From contig JAIELF010000034.1 of the NCBI GenBank assembly GCA_019753235.1, forward strand, positions 39,711 through 103,710: a stretch of 64,000 bases of DNA, given 5' to 3'. This document shows, in pieces, positions 17,561 to 25,193 of the stretch; the stretch's first letter is position 1, and each line of letters begins with the position of its first letter. Position numbers and translations under genes: made by a program. The notes under the pieces were generated by a model. The model did not search any database, was not told where the DNA came from, and saw nothing but the letters and a program-made list of their open reading frames with translations. This stretch comes from a bacterium. Lineage in GTDB: Bacteria > Planctomycetota > Planctomycetia > Kolteriales > Kolteriaceae.

Positions 17561-18432
17561 AGAAGAGCACGGACTTTGAAAAGATCGCCCACCTGATTCC
17601 ACTTCGCGTGACCGACGATTTGAGCACGCATGAGGCTCAGCTCGTCGACGAAACGGCTCGTTATGACGAGAAGAGCCGGGCTGCGGTGCAATCGTATCAG
17701 CACTTGATGGGAGTTTTGCAAGAGGCCGCGTTCACGCCGCTTCGGCAAGAGTCGAGTGTGATTCGGGGCGAGCGGTCTCTTTGGGATCGAATCGAGCCTC
17801 AGCTCGGGCCGGTGGCGAAACCTCGACCGAGCTTGCTTGAACGGATTCCAACAGGGTATTTGGCGATCGCCTGTGGGCTTTTGATCTGCGTCACCGCTCT
17901 GACCGAGTTTGGTGGTCCATTGCATCAAGCGCTACCGGTGGCCGTCACACAGGGTTGGGGACAAGGGGGAGTTCAAACCATCGGCAACGAACCGGGCGCC
18001 GGTCTTCGGCCCATAGTCCCTGGCAATGTCAATGTTCGAGTCAACGTAGCCGTTCCGATTGCCGGTGAATCGATCTCGATCCCCAAGCTCGGGCTTGTGG
18101 TGACGCGTGTGGAGCGTGTCATCCAGCGAGTGGTTGGTTTGGCGGATATGAATGCGGTCCTGATCACCGATGTACAAGCGGGTTCGGTGGCAGAGAAAGC
18201 AGGTCTGCACAAGGGGGATTGTTTAGTCGGGGTAGACGGACAAAGGATCTATGCTCCTCTGCATGCCCTTGAAGTGTTGGATAAACAGCTCGCTGATGGT
18301 GAAGCACCGTTCGAAGTGATCCGGGGGGGACAGAAGATTTCGGTGCCAGTAAACGTCAAAACGGAAAGCGACCAATCCGCTCGCGTGCCGAGCCTTTTCC
18401 TAGGCGAACACGATATCTCGCTATCGGTGTGA
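17557..18432 (+). CDS. Putative transmembrane anti-sigma factor with extracytoplasmic PDZ domain
   Basis: A 291-residue single-pass membrane protein. The cytoplasmic N-terminus (residues 1-95) has the spacing of an anti-sigma domain (LIPLRVTDDLSTHEAQLVDE followed by a helical stretch), but the Cys/His zinc ligands of ZAS domains are absent. One membrane segment is at about 100-118 (TGYLAIACGLLICVTAL). Outside are a Gly-rich linker and one PDZ domain (~185-265: NAVLITDVQAGSVAEKAGLHKGDCLVG, with VDGQRI). The GTG start overlaps the sigma gene stop by 3 bases and has AAGGGG upstream. By position and topology it should bind and restrain the ECF factor, with the PDZ as peptide sensor; this is inference, and no member with this exact layout is known to me. 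Confidence 0.72.
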   Translation: MKKSTDFEKIAHLIPLRVTDDLSTHEAQLVDETARYDEKSRAAVQSYQHLMGVLQEAAFTPLRQESSVIRGERSLWDRIEPQLGPVAKPRPSLLERIPTGYLAIACGLLICVTALTEFGGPLHQALPVAVTQGWGQGGVQTIGNEPGAGLRPIVPGNVNVRVNVAVPIAGESISIPKLGLVVTRVERVIQRVVGLADMNAVLITDVQAGSVAEKAGLHKGDCLVGVDGQRIYAPLHALEVLDKQLADGEAPFEVIRGGQKISVPVNVKTESDQSARVPSLFLGEHDISLSV

Positions 18433-18515
18433 CCCACCGACTTTCGTGATGAAAATGAGGAGTTAACGTTCTTTCCATCCCACGGGGCAAGCACGCAGAA
18501 AGGAGTCCATGAAAT

Positions 18516-19736
18516 ATGATCAAAACTATTCTCTCGGCAGGGCTCGTTGCCGCCTGCCTCACCTTCGCGGCTCTCGCCGATCCAAAGGATCCCGCGAATC
18601 CCAAAGATCAAGAGGGGGCCAAGCTAGCTGACCCTGCAGGTAAAGCGGACCCATCGGGCCCGAAAGAGTCAGCGGGTGCGAAGGCGCGTCCCTATCTCGG
18701 CATCATGGGCGAAAACCCCGTGGCGACGGAGGAGGGTAAATCGCCCGCGGCCCAAGGAGCGGTGATTCGCGAAGTCGCTCCCGACAGTCCCGCGGCCAAA
18801 GCAGGATTGATGGTAGGTGACCGAATCATCAGTCTCAACGGACAAGCCATCAAGTCTTTTGAAGACTTGAAGGTTCGCATCGGCGTCTTGTCGCCGAAAG
18901 AAGAGATCACGCTACACTTGGTTCGCGGCGACAAAGATATGGATGTCGCTGTCGAGTTGGGCGAAGCCAAAGTCCTTCCGCGAGGCCGAGCCAATCAAAC
19001 GCTTCGTCAATTCCTCGAGGAGAATGCTCCGCCTGGAGTTGAAGAGCAATTCGACGGGATCTTTGAGGGTCGGCTTCCCGGACAAGGTGGTGCCGATCAG
19101 ATGCAGCCTCGTCCCATGGTTGGGATCGAAGTACAGACGATTGATGATTCTTTGCGATCACACCTAAAGCTGGGCGATGTCAAAGGAGTCGTCATCGCCG
19201 ATGTCGTCGCTGGAAGCCCGGCCGCTAAAGAGGGTCTCCAATCGGAAGATGTGATTACTCAAGCCGATGGCAAGGTCGTCACGGAACCGACCCAACTCCA
19301 AGAGATCATCCAGGCGAAGAAAGCCGGGGATAAGGTAACGCTGGTGATCGTCCGAGCGGGAGAGTCTCAGGAGAAGGTAGTCCAGGTCGAAGAGCATCGA
19401 GCGGCAAGTTCGCCGTTCTCTTTCCGAATGCCGAACACGGCTGGGATCGATGAACGGTTGCAGAAGTTGCAAGAGAGGCTGGGGGTTCTGGAAAAGAACA
19501 TCGAAGATCGGCTCGCTGAAAAGGCGGACGCGGTCAAAGAGAAGCTTCAGGATGCCGAGCAACAAGCAGCCAAGACCGCGACCGAGCGAATCGAACAACT
19601 CGAGAAGCGAATCGCGGCCATGGAAGCGAATGCCGAGAAGCTTGCGAGCAAGGCCGTTCAGCAGCTCGAAGCAAAGGTTGCGGAGATGGCGAAGAGAATC
19701 GAAGAGATTGCAATCCCGAAAGAGCCGGTGAAGTAG
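18516..19736 (+). CDS. Secreted two-PDZ protein with C-terminal coiled coil
   Basis: A 406-residue exported protein. The Sec signal peptide covers residues 1-21 (LVAACLTFAALA-D), followed by a low-complexity D/P/K/A linker (22-55). PDZ 1 lies at ~58-150 (GAVIREVAPDSPAAKAGLMV, GDRIISLNGQAI) and PDZ 2 at ~200-290 (GVVIADVVAGSPAAKEGLQS, EDVITQADGKVV). A long heptad coiled coil covers ~310-400 (ERLQKLQERLGVLEKNIEDRL and similar). No catalytic protease triad is present. It follows the anti-sigma-like PDZ gene by 83 bases and precedes a strong terminator, so the three genes form one unit. It may trimerise or oligomerise through the coil and present PDZ domains in the periplasm. AGGAG lies ~12 bases upstream of the ATG, slightly far. 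Confidence 0.83.
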   Translation: MIKTILSAGLVAACLTFAALADPKDPANPKDQEGAKLADPAGKADPSGPKESAGAKARPYLGIMGENPVATEEGKSPAAQGAVIREVAPDSPAAKAGLMVGDRIISLNGQAIKSFEDLKVRIGVLSPKEEITLHLVRGDKDMDVAVELGEAKVLPRGRANQTLRQFLEENAPPGVEEQFDGIFEGRLPGQGGADQMQPRPMVGIEVQTIDDSLRSHLKLGDVKGVVIADVVAGSPAAKEGLQSEDVITQADGKVVTEPTQLQEIIQAKKAGDKVTLVIVRAGESQEKVVQVEEHRAASSPFSFRMPNTAGIDERLQKLQERLGVLEKNIEDRLAEKADAVKEKLQDAEQQAAKTATERIEQLEKRIAAMEANAEKLASKAVQQLEAKVAEMAKRIEEIAIPKEPVK

Positions 19737-19760
19737 TTTCCACTTCACCAGCCAAGCTCT

Positions 19761-19817
19761 GCTCGGCCGAGCGACCGGAAGGCACCTCCTCCTTCCCGTC
19801 CTCGGCCGAGCCTTTTT
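19761..19817 (+). terminator. Strong rho-independent terminator after the ECF/PDZ operon
   Basis: GCTCGGCCGAG (19761-19771) pairs with CTCGGCCGAGC (19801-19811). Inside it, GACCGGAAGG pairs with CCTTCCCGTC with one mismatch, giving a stem of about 20 bp and a short loop. A CTTTTTTG tract follows directly. It lies 24 bases after the stop codon of the secreted two-PDZ gene. Confidence 0.88.
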
Positions 19818-19995
19818 TGTTGGGTCCATCAACCAAACAAGAGTAACGAGTTCTTCTCCTCGACTTGATCATTCTCCTCATTAATGTCCCCTTTTTGCTG
19901 CCAAGCGCAAAGAACGGGATGATGATTGGATCGCTGGCTTCTGCGTCGGTAGAATCTTGATCGAGTCCGTCATCTCTAGTGGAGCTTCAGCCGTG

Positions 19996-20913
19996 ATGCC
20001 TTTCTTTCGATCGTTGGGACTGGTTTGTTTCATCGCTGTTACTCTCGTGCAGGCCGATCCCCCCAAGCTGCCGGCCGATCGACATTTCTTCGACTCTGAC
20101 GGCATCAAGATTCATTATCTCGACAAAGGTGCTGGCGAGCCGGTCATTCTCATTCACGGTTTCGGCGCGAATCTCGACGTCAATTGGACGGGGATGTCGA
20201 GCAAACTAGCTCAGCAATTCCGCGTCATCGCCGTCGATAATCGGGGGCACGGCCGCAGCGACAAGCCCCATGACTCCTCGCAGTACGGCATCAATATGGT
20301 CGGAGATGTTGTGCGATTGATGGATCATCTCCAGATCAAACGAGCACACATTGTCGGATACTCGATGGGAGCACTCATCACGGCAAAGTTCATCACCGAG
20401 CATCCTGATCGAGTCATCTCGGCAGTGATCGGCGGGATGGGTTGGCTGCAACTCGATGACAAATGGATGAAGATGCTGGATGAGATCGCCACCTCGCTAG
20501 AGGAGGGAAAAGGCCCGTTACCGCTTCTGCGGTTTTTGAATTCGAAGAACGGCATTAAGAATGTCGAGGAGGCGATTCAAGGTATCAACACGATGTTGAA
20601 GCTCACCAACGATCAGAAGGCGCTGGCAGCCTGCGCCCGAGCTTTTCCACAGTTTCAAATCAGCAAGGATCAACTGGCCAGCATCAAGTTCCCGACGCTC
20701 GTGATCGTGGGCGACCTCGACCCGTTCTTTGATTACGTCGAGTCCATGAAGGGGGTCTCGTCGCACATCGAAATCGTAGCGGTCAAAGGGGGCGATCATC
20801 TCAGCACCATCCGAAGTCCCCTCTTCCTCGAGAAGTTGACTTCCTTTCTCGAAGCTCACCGCGAGTCGCCAGCTCCTCCGAAAACAACGCCGGCCGGCAA
20901 GTCCGCTGCCTGA
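19996..20913 (+). CDS. Secreted alpha/beta hydrolase
   Basis: A 305-residue alpha/beta-fold hydrolase with an N-terminal signal peptide (FFRSLGLVCFIAVTLVQAD). The catalytic set is visible: oxyanion HGFGAN, nucleophile Ser in GYSMG, acid Asp in VGDLDPFFD, and catalytic His in KGGDHLS. NRGHGRSD is the usual strand-loop of the esterase/epoxide-hydrolase-like group. Substrate unknown; the closest general role is an ester or lactone hydrolase. The C-terminal tail is P/A/K rich. Start 19996 is chosen because it begins the signal peptide and has GGAG upstream; an upstream TTG/ATG would add 13 residues. Confidence 0.88.
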   Translation: MPFFRSLGLVCFIAVTLVQADPPKLPADRHFFDSDGIKIHYLDKGAGEPVILIHGFGANLDVNWTGMSSKLAQQFRVIAVDNRGHGRSDKPHDSSQYGINMVGDVVRLMDHLQIKRAHIVGYSMGALITAKFITEHPDRVISAVIGGMGWLQLDDKWMKMLDEIATSLEEGKGPLPLLRFLNSKNGIKNVEEAIQGINTMLKLTNDQKALAACARAFPQFQISKDQLASIKFPTLVIVGDLDPFFDYVESMKGVSSHIEIVAVKGGDHLSTIRSPLFLEKLTSFLEAHRESPAPPKTTPAGKSAA

Positions 20914-21004
20914 TCGCTTATCGTTCCCTCATCAAGGCATCGTTTACGCCGAGCTGTGATGAGCGATCCATGAAACGATCGTGAATCGATCAATCGGCTC
21001 CCGG

Positions 21005-21352
21005 TCAATCCAGATCCAGATGGAGTTGATGTAGGAATCGGTGAACAATGGGCGCGAGCGTCACCGCGGTCACCGTCAGGAGTGCAAAGCCGCTGTACAG
21101 AGCATAAAAGCCGGCGAACATCTTGCCCGCTTCGGTCGTCATGGGAGTGAGCGGACCCATCCCAGAGAGAATCATCGACGCATTGGCGAAAGCGTCGATA
21201 TAAGTCATCCCCTCAAAATAATGATAACCCCATATCCCTATCCCCAACGATCCGACAATCAGCAGCGATGCAGCCAGCATGGAACCGACTAGCCGCCAAA
21301 GGAACACTGCCGCCGGGGCCACCGGCTGCTGGTGATGCTCAAACATTTTCAA
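21005..21352 (-). CDS. Small two-TM protein resembling a K+ channel pore module without the selectivity filter
   Basis: A 115-residue membrane protein with two membrane segments (residues ~15-43 and ~78-100) flanking a re-entrant-like stretch. The order (YHYFEGMTYIDAFANASMIL, SGMGPLTPMTTEAGKMF, AGFYALYSGFALLTV) parallels the Ion_trans_2 pore: the T-x-x-AGK-x-F...FY part matches what follows the filter. TVGYGD itself is replaced by LSGMGP, so K+ selectivity is not supported. It ends with a His-rich short tail. No cyclic-nucleotide, RCK or TrkA domain is attached. It is divergent from the second ECF operon. The channel-like reading is an inference from pattern alone. Confidence 0.6.
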   Translation of the reverse strand: MKMFEHHQQPVAPAAVFLWRLVGSMLAASLLIVGSLGIGIWGYHYFEGMTYIDAFANASMILSGMGPLTPMTTEAGKMFAGFYALYSGFALLTVTAVTLAPIVHRFLHQLHLDLD

Positions 21353-21560
21353 GTACTTTCATTCTGTTGATCCGCAAGACGGGCTCGTCGTTTCGACGGA
21401 TGTCCGGCGACGCGAACAACGTGACCTAAAACGAAGGGTCTTCGATGAAGGGGCTCGGTATCGCGGCCCAACATCTATACAACCCAGTTCCGTGAGCACG
21501 AATCTGTTTTAGGACCAAGCCGATCGCGACGCTGTCTCTTTTCTTAGAAGAGATTGGCGA

Positions 21561-21590
21561 GCTTTCCTTCGAGGCGCTTTCCTTCGAGGC
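21561..21590 (+). repeat. 15-bp tandem duplication covering a Shine-Dalgarno site
   Basis: GCTTTCCTTCGAGGC occurs twice head to tail (21561-21575, 21576-21590), directly before the GTG-ATG start of the second ECF sigma gene. Each copy contains GAGG, so the duplication doubles the putative ribosome-binding site. Confidence 0.9.
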
Positions 21591-21593
21591 GTG

Positions 21594-22133
21594 ATGGCGG
21601 CCGAGGAACTCGAATTCTTGACGACCGGAAGCGAAGCCGCCTGGGCGTCGTTTGTCGATCGTTATTTGCCTTTGATCGTGTCCGCCATCCGTCGAACCTT
21701 GCCCCATTCGCCGGCCACCGATCAAGAGGATATCATCCAAGACATTTTCGTTCGGCTGTGTCAGCATGACTATCGGCTTCTCAAGAGTTATAACCCCGAT
21801 CAATCATCATTAGCGACCTGGCTGACGGTGGTCGCGCGCGGCGTCGCGATTGATGCCCATCGCCGAAGCGTTCGTCGAATCAAGACCGAGCCGATGGATT
21901 TCGCCCCAGAACCCTCGCGCGAGACACCCCTCCGGGAGGGAATCTCCCTCCCCCCGGGCCTGCTTTCACCTCGGGAGTCGGCCATACTGACGCTTCTTTT
22001 TGACCAAGACTGCGACGTCGACGAGGTCGCCGACCGCCTCGGAATTCACCCGCAAACTGTTCGGAGCACCAAGCACAACGCGCTGACAAAACTGCGAAAA
22101 CATCTCGGAAAATCCCCGGGAGAGCCTCCCTGA
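21594..22133 (+). CDS. ECF-family RNA polymerase sigma factor, second operon
   Basis: A 179-residue ECF sigma factor. Region 2 is at about residues 15-90 (EAAWASFVDRYLPLIVSAIRR; DQEDIIQDIFVRLCQHDYRLL; SSLATWLTVVARGVAIDAHRR). Region 4 is at about 120-170 (LSPRESAILTLLFDQDCDVDEVA, DRLGIHPQTVRSTKHNALTKLRKHL). The inter-region linker is rich in Pro. A GTG codon at 21591 is immediately upstream in frame; ATG at 21594 is preferred because GAGG in the second 15-bp repeat is then 4 bases away. The membrane protein gene follows 125 bases later with its own AT-rich leader, so coupling is looser than in the first ECF operon. Together with the next two genes it recalls cnrYXH-type metal-stress systems. 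Confidence 0.92.
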   Translation: MAAEELEFLTTGSEAAWASFVDRYLPLIVSAIRRTLPHSPATDQEDIIQDIFVRLCQHDYRLLKSYNPDQSSLATWLTVVARGVAIDAHRRSVRRIKTEPMDFAPEPSRETPLREGISLPPGLLSPRESAILTLLFDQDCDVDEVADRLGIHPQTVRSTKHNALTKLRKHLGKSPGEPP

Positions 22134-22176
22134 CGCCTATTTCCAGTCGACCCTGAGAGACCAGCACGCAAAAGCT

Positions 22177-22205
22177 TTTACATAAATTATTTAGATCAAT
22201 TTATT
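22177..22205 (+). promoter_or_regulatory. AT-rich possible promoter upstream of second anti-sigma gene
   Basis: A ~30-base AT-rich island in an otherwise GC-rich region, with TTTACA (22177-22182) 17 bases from TTTATT (22200-22205). The -35 is good and the -10 weak. If real, the two membrane-stress genes can be expressed apart from the sigma gene. Confidence 0.3.
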
Positions 22206-22258
22206 CCAACCTGGATAAAGCACCGATCAGCGACGAATCACCCTTGGGAGGAACGAAA

Positions 22259-22717
22259 ATGGACGATGCCGACAAGAGAATATGGGAGCAAATTCGCCGG
22301 CAAGCGTCGGGCCGCGATGAAGTCGATCAGGCGTACGCTCGTTGGCTGGCAGGGGAAAGCTCTGCCGAGCTTCTGAGCGACCTTCTCCTTCGGGATCCGG
22401 ACTTAGCTCGGCTAGTCGCGCATCCCGTCCACGAAATCGTTTCTGACTCAATGCGAGCAAAAGTCCTTGCCCTGCGCTCGCCACCTTCGACCATTGTTTC
22501 CCCGGCACGCCGGGTTGCGGCCATCGGGTCAGCCCGTTGGGTGCAATGGTCATCGCTGGCGGCGAGCTTATTGGTCGCCTCCTCGGCCGGCTTGTATCTG
22601 GGAAAAAGTGTCGGCCATAGACAGCATCGTCCCGAGCCGCAAGCAAGGATCTGGATCGATGATGTCGAGGGGCTCGGCTTAGAAGGACTCTTTCCCGACA
22701 ATGCAGGAGATTCCTGA
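22259..22717 (+). CDS. Small single-pass membrane protein, probable anti-sigma factor
   Basis: A 152-residue protein with a cytoplasmic N-terminal ~95 residues (MDDADKRIWEQIRRQASGRD; AYARWLAGESSAELLSDLLLRD), one membrane segment (residues ~100-117, WSSLAASLLVASSAGLYLG) and a short external tail ending DVEGLGLEGLFPDN. No zinc-finger cysteines are present. Gene order (ECF sigma, this, CnrX/Spy-like protein) and topology match CnrY/anti-sigma partners in ECF metal-stress systems, but there is no sequence motif that proves it. GGGAGGA lies 7 bases before ATG 22259. Its TGA overlaps the ATG of the next gene by one base, so the two are translationally coupled. Confidence 0.68.
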   Translation: MDDADKRIWEQIRRQASGRDEVDQAYARWLAGESSAELLSDLLLRDPDLARLVAHPVHEIVSDSMRAKVLALRSPPSTIVSPARRVAAIGSARWVQWSSLAASLLVASSAGLYLGKSVGHRQHRPEPQARIWIDDVEGLGLEGLFPDNAGDS

Positions 22718-23181
22718 TGAACCGCCTAGGCTGGAATTTGTTCTACTCGTTGGCTGCTCTAAACGTTTTCACCATCGCAGGGTACCAATGGTCGCTCGCC
22801 AGTAGTGATGTGCGTCCCAGGTATCATACTCTCGTCGATGCATTCGAAGTCAGGGTTCCCCTCGCGCCGGCCGAGCGAACACTCCTCGAAGATCTTGAGA
22901 CGAGGGTTCTCGCGAAACGGCAAGAGTTGCTTCCTGTGATGGAAATGATGGCCCCGCGGGTTCGTGAACTGTTGCTTGCCAACAAACTCAACACGGATGA
23001 ACTGCTAGCCCTTTTTCAGCAGAACTTTCCCGAGCGGCTCGATTACCTGCGCTACGAACATGAGGAGTTCTTCAACGCTTTGCAGCAGTTGCCTCCGGAG
23101 AAACGGACCATGCTCGTCGATTTCATGGTAGAGCATCGACTCAATGCAGTCCGTCGATGGGTCAATCAGTCCGCCCCATGA
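22717..23181 (+). CDS. CnrX/Spy-like periplasmic sensor
   Basis: A 154-residue protein with an N-terminal membrane anchor (residues ~5-25, WNLFYSLAALNVFTIAGYQW) and a periplasmic helical hairpin: LAPAERTLLEDLETRVLAKRQELLP; VRELLLANKLNTDELLALF; LPPEKRTMLVDFM. This is the CpxP/Spy/CnrX (heavy-metal resistance) helical pattern of paired helices with LTPEQ-like turns. In Cnr systems the protein senses Co/Ni outside the cell and releases the sigma factor through its partner. No obvious HHxxxH metal motif is seen, so the signal could instead be misfolded protein. It overlaps the preceding gene in TGATG and is followed after 100 bases by the redoxin-heme protein. Confidence 0.72.
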   Translation: MNRLGWNLFYSLAALNVFTIAGYQWSLASSDVRPRYHTLVDAFEVRVPLAPAERTLLEDLETRVLAKRQELLPVMEMMAPRVRELLLANKLNTDELLALFQQNFPERLDYLRYEHEEFFNALQQLPPEKRTMLVDFMVEHRLNAVRRWVNQSAP

Positions 23182-23281
23182 GGATCGGCTTTTTTTAGAA
23201 CATGAACCGTACTTTCAAAGTTTTTGCAAGGACGCCGGTGTGTTTCTATCGTCGGGTTCAATTCCAGTAGGAGCAAGAAAG

Positions 23282-25042
23282 ATGACACGTTCCATGGTGA
23301 TCTTAACGTGGATGATCGCGGTTGGGACTCTTACTATTCAAGCGGATTCACCCAAGAGCACGGGGTCGAAAGTCGGCACCACTCTTCCTGCTGTTGAGTC
23401 CCCGGACTTTTACGGCAAGCCGCACCAACTTCCCAAGACAGACTCGTCGGCGACGGTCTTGATCATGATCGGTACGGAATGCCCGCTGGTTCGGTCCTAC
23501 GCACCCAGACTCAATCAACTCGCAAAGGAGTTCGGCGAGCGCGGCGTGACGTTCCTTGGAGTTGACTCGAACCGCCAAGACAACCTCGAAGAAATCAAGG
23601 CATTCGCTCGTCAGTATGAAATCAGCTTTCCGATCCTAAAGGACAACGAAAGCCGACTGGCCGATCTCGTCGGAGCCGTTCGTACGCCAGAAGCGATCCT
23701 CCTCGATGCTCAGGGAGTGATTCGTTACCACGGCCGAATCGACGATCGCATGGGGATCGGTTACGCAAAGGGTGCCGCCAGCCAAGAGGATCTCAAAAAT
23801 GCGATCGAAGATGTGTTGGCGAAACGAGAGGTCAAGCTCTCCAGCACCGAGGCGCCGGGATGCCACATTGGTCGATCCCGTTCGACCGCGCCTACCGGCG
23901 AGATCACCTACAACAAGCAAGTCAGCCGAATCCTTCAAGATCGTTGTGAGCGATGCCATCGTGCCGGCGAAATCGGCCCCTTTGCCTTGAATGATTATCA
24001 GGATGCGGTCGACTGGAGCGAAACGATTGCGGAGGTCGTCGACAACGGGCGAATGCCTCCATGGTTTGCAGCTCCCAAGTACGACGGCGTCTTTCACGAT
24101 CAAGCCACTCTCACGCCCGAGGAGAAAGCGACCATTTCTCAATGGATCGCCAACGGTTGTCCCGAAGGGAACCCAAGCGATCTTCCACCGAAACGTGAAT
24201 ACGTTGATGGCTGGCAGATTAAAACAGACCAGGTTTGGTACATGTCGGACAAATCCTTCCCGGTGAAAGCCGAGGGCATCATGCCTTACGAACACTTCGT
24301 TGTCGACTTGGGCCTCAAAGAAGACCGCTGGGTCAAAGCGGTCGAATGTCGGCCGGGCAATCGCAGCATTGTCCATCACGTTCTGGTCTTCATTCAAGAG
24401 CCAGGCGTGATCTACGCCGGCTTCTCCGGCGACCTGATCGCCGCTTACGCGCCGGGCTTTCCGCCGGTCGCCACTCCGGAAAGAATGGCGGTCCGGATGA
24501 AGAAGGGTTCGAAGGTGATCTTCCAATTGCATTACACGCCGGATGGTCGACCTCATGAGGACCGAAGTTGTTTCGGCGTGCAATATGCCGACATGGACGA
24601 AGTCGATTACCGAGTGTACGTTTCGCACGCGATGAATTTTGCCTTCACGATTCCTCCCAACGCCGACAACTTCCCCATCGCTGCCACTCGGAAAATCAAC
24701 AAGGATTGCTTGCTGCTAGGAATGAATCCTCACATGCACATGCGAGGCAAAGCGTACACCTACGAAGCGATCTACCCCGATGGCCGAAAAGAAACGCTGC
24801 TAGAAGTCCCTCGCTTCGACTTCAACTGGCAGGTCCCTTGTATGTATCGCGAGCCCAAACCTCTTCCCAAAGGAACCAAGATCGTTGGGACCGGCATCTT
24901 CGATAACTCAACGAATAACCTGAATAATCCCGATCCAAATGCGTCGGTTCGCTTTGGGGAACAGACCTGGGATGAAATGCAAATCGGTTGGTTCACCGTC
25001 GCCGAAAAGCTCGCCAAGCGCGAGACGGCAATGGCGCCGTAA
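23282..25042 (+). CDS. Secreted redoxin - c-type heme - PHM-like copper monooxygenase fusion
   Basis: A 586-residue exported protein with three parts after the signal peptide (1-21). (1) A redoxin/AhpC-like thioredoxin fold, ~30-180, with a single Cys in GTECPLV where CxxC would be. (2) A c-type heme domain, ~205-300, with CERCH at 222-226 and MPPWFA as possible axial-ligand loop. (3) A C-terminal Cu type II monooxygenase-like region, ~330-580, with paired His in NRSIVHHVLVF and His-Met-His in MNPHMHMRG, resembling the two copper sites of peptidylglycine hydroxylating monooxygenase. Start 23282 has AGGAG upstream. It acts outside the membrane, probably oxidising a small substrate with electrons through heme. 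The reaction is unknown. The protein at 34120-35559 shares parts 2 and 3. Confidence 0.83.
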   Translation: MTRSMVILTWMIAVGTLTIQADSPKSTGSKVGTTLPAVESPDFYGKPHQLPKTDSSATVLIMIGTECPLVRSYAPRLNQLAKEFGERGVTFLGVDSNRQDNLEEIKAFARQYEISFPILKDNESRLADLVGAVRTPEAILLDAQGVIRYHGRIDDRMGIGYAKGAASQEDLKNAIEDVLAKREVKLSSTEAPGCHIGRSRSTAPTGEITYNKQVSRILQDRCERCHRAGEIGPFALNDYQDAVDWSETIAEVVDNGRMPPWFAAPKYDGVFHDQATLTPEEKATISQWIANGCPEGNPSDLPPKREYVDGWQIKTDQVWYMSDKSFPVKAEGIMPYEHFVVDLGLKEDRWVKAVECRPGNRSIVHHVLVFIQEPGVIYAGFSGDLIAAYAPGFPPVATPERMAVRMKKGSKVIFQLHYTPDGRPHEDRSCFGVQYADMDEVDYRVYVSHAMNFAFTIPPNADNFPIAATRKINKDCLLLGMNPHMHMRGKAYTYEAIYPDGRKETLLEVPRFDFNWQVPCMYREPKPLPKGTKIVGTGIFDNSTNNLNNPDPNASVRFGEQTWDEMQIGWFTVAEKLAKRETAMAP

Positions 25043-25193
25043 GCGTTGTAGCGGCGGTCGCTGCACGTTTGCCGATCGATAAAGATAAGAATCTCCTTTT
25101 CGGGAATCTATCAATCAACGGGTTGCGATGCCGTTGTCGGGCAGCGATATTGAGTCATTGATACTGACAATTTAGGGGGGGGGAATCCTGATC

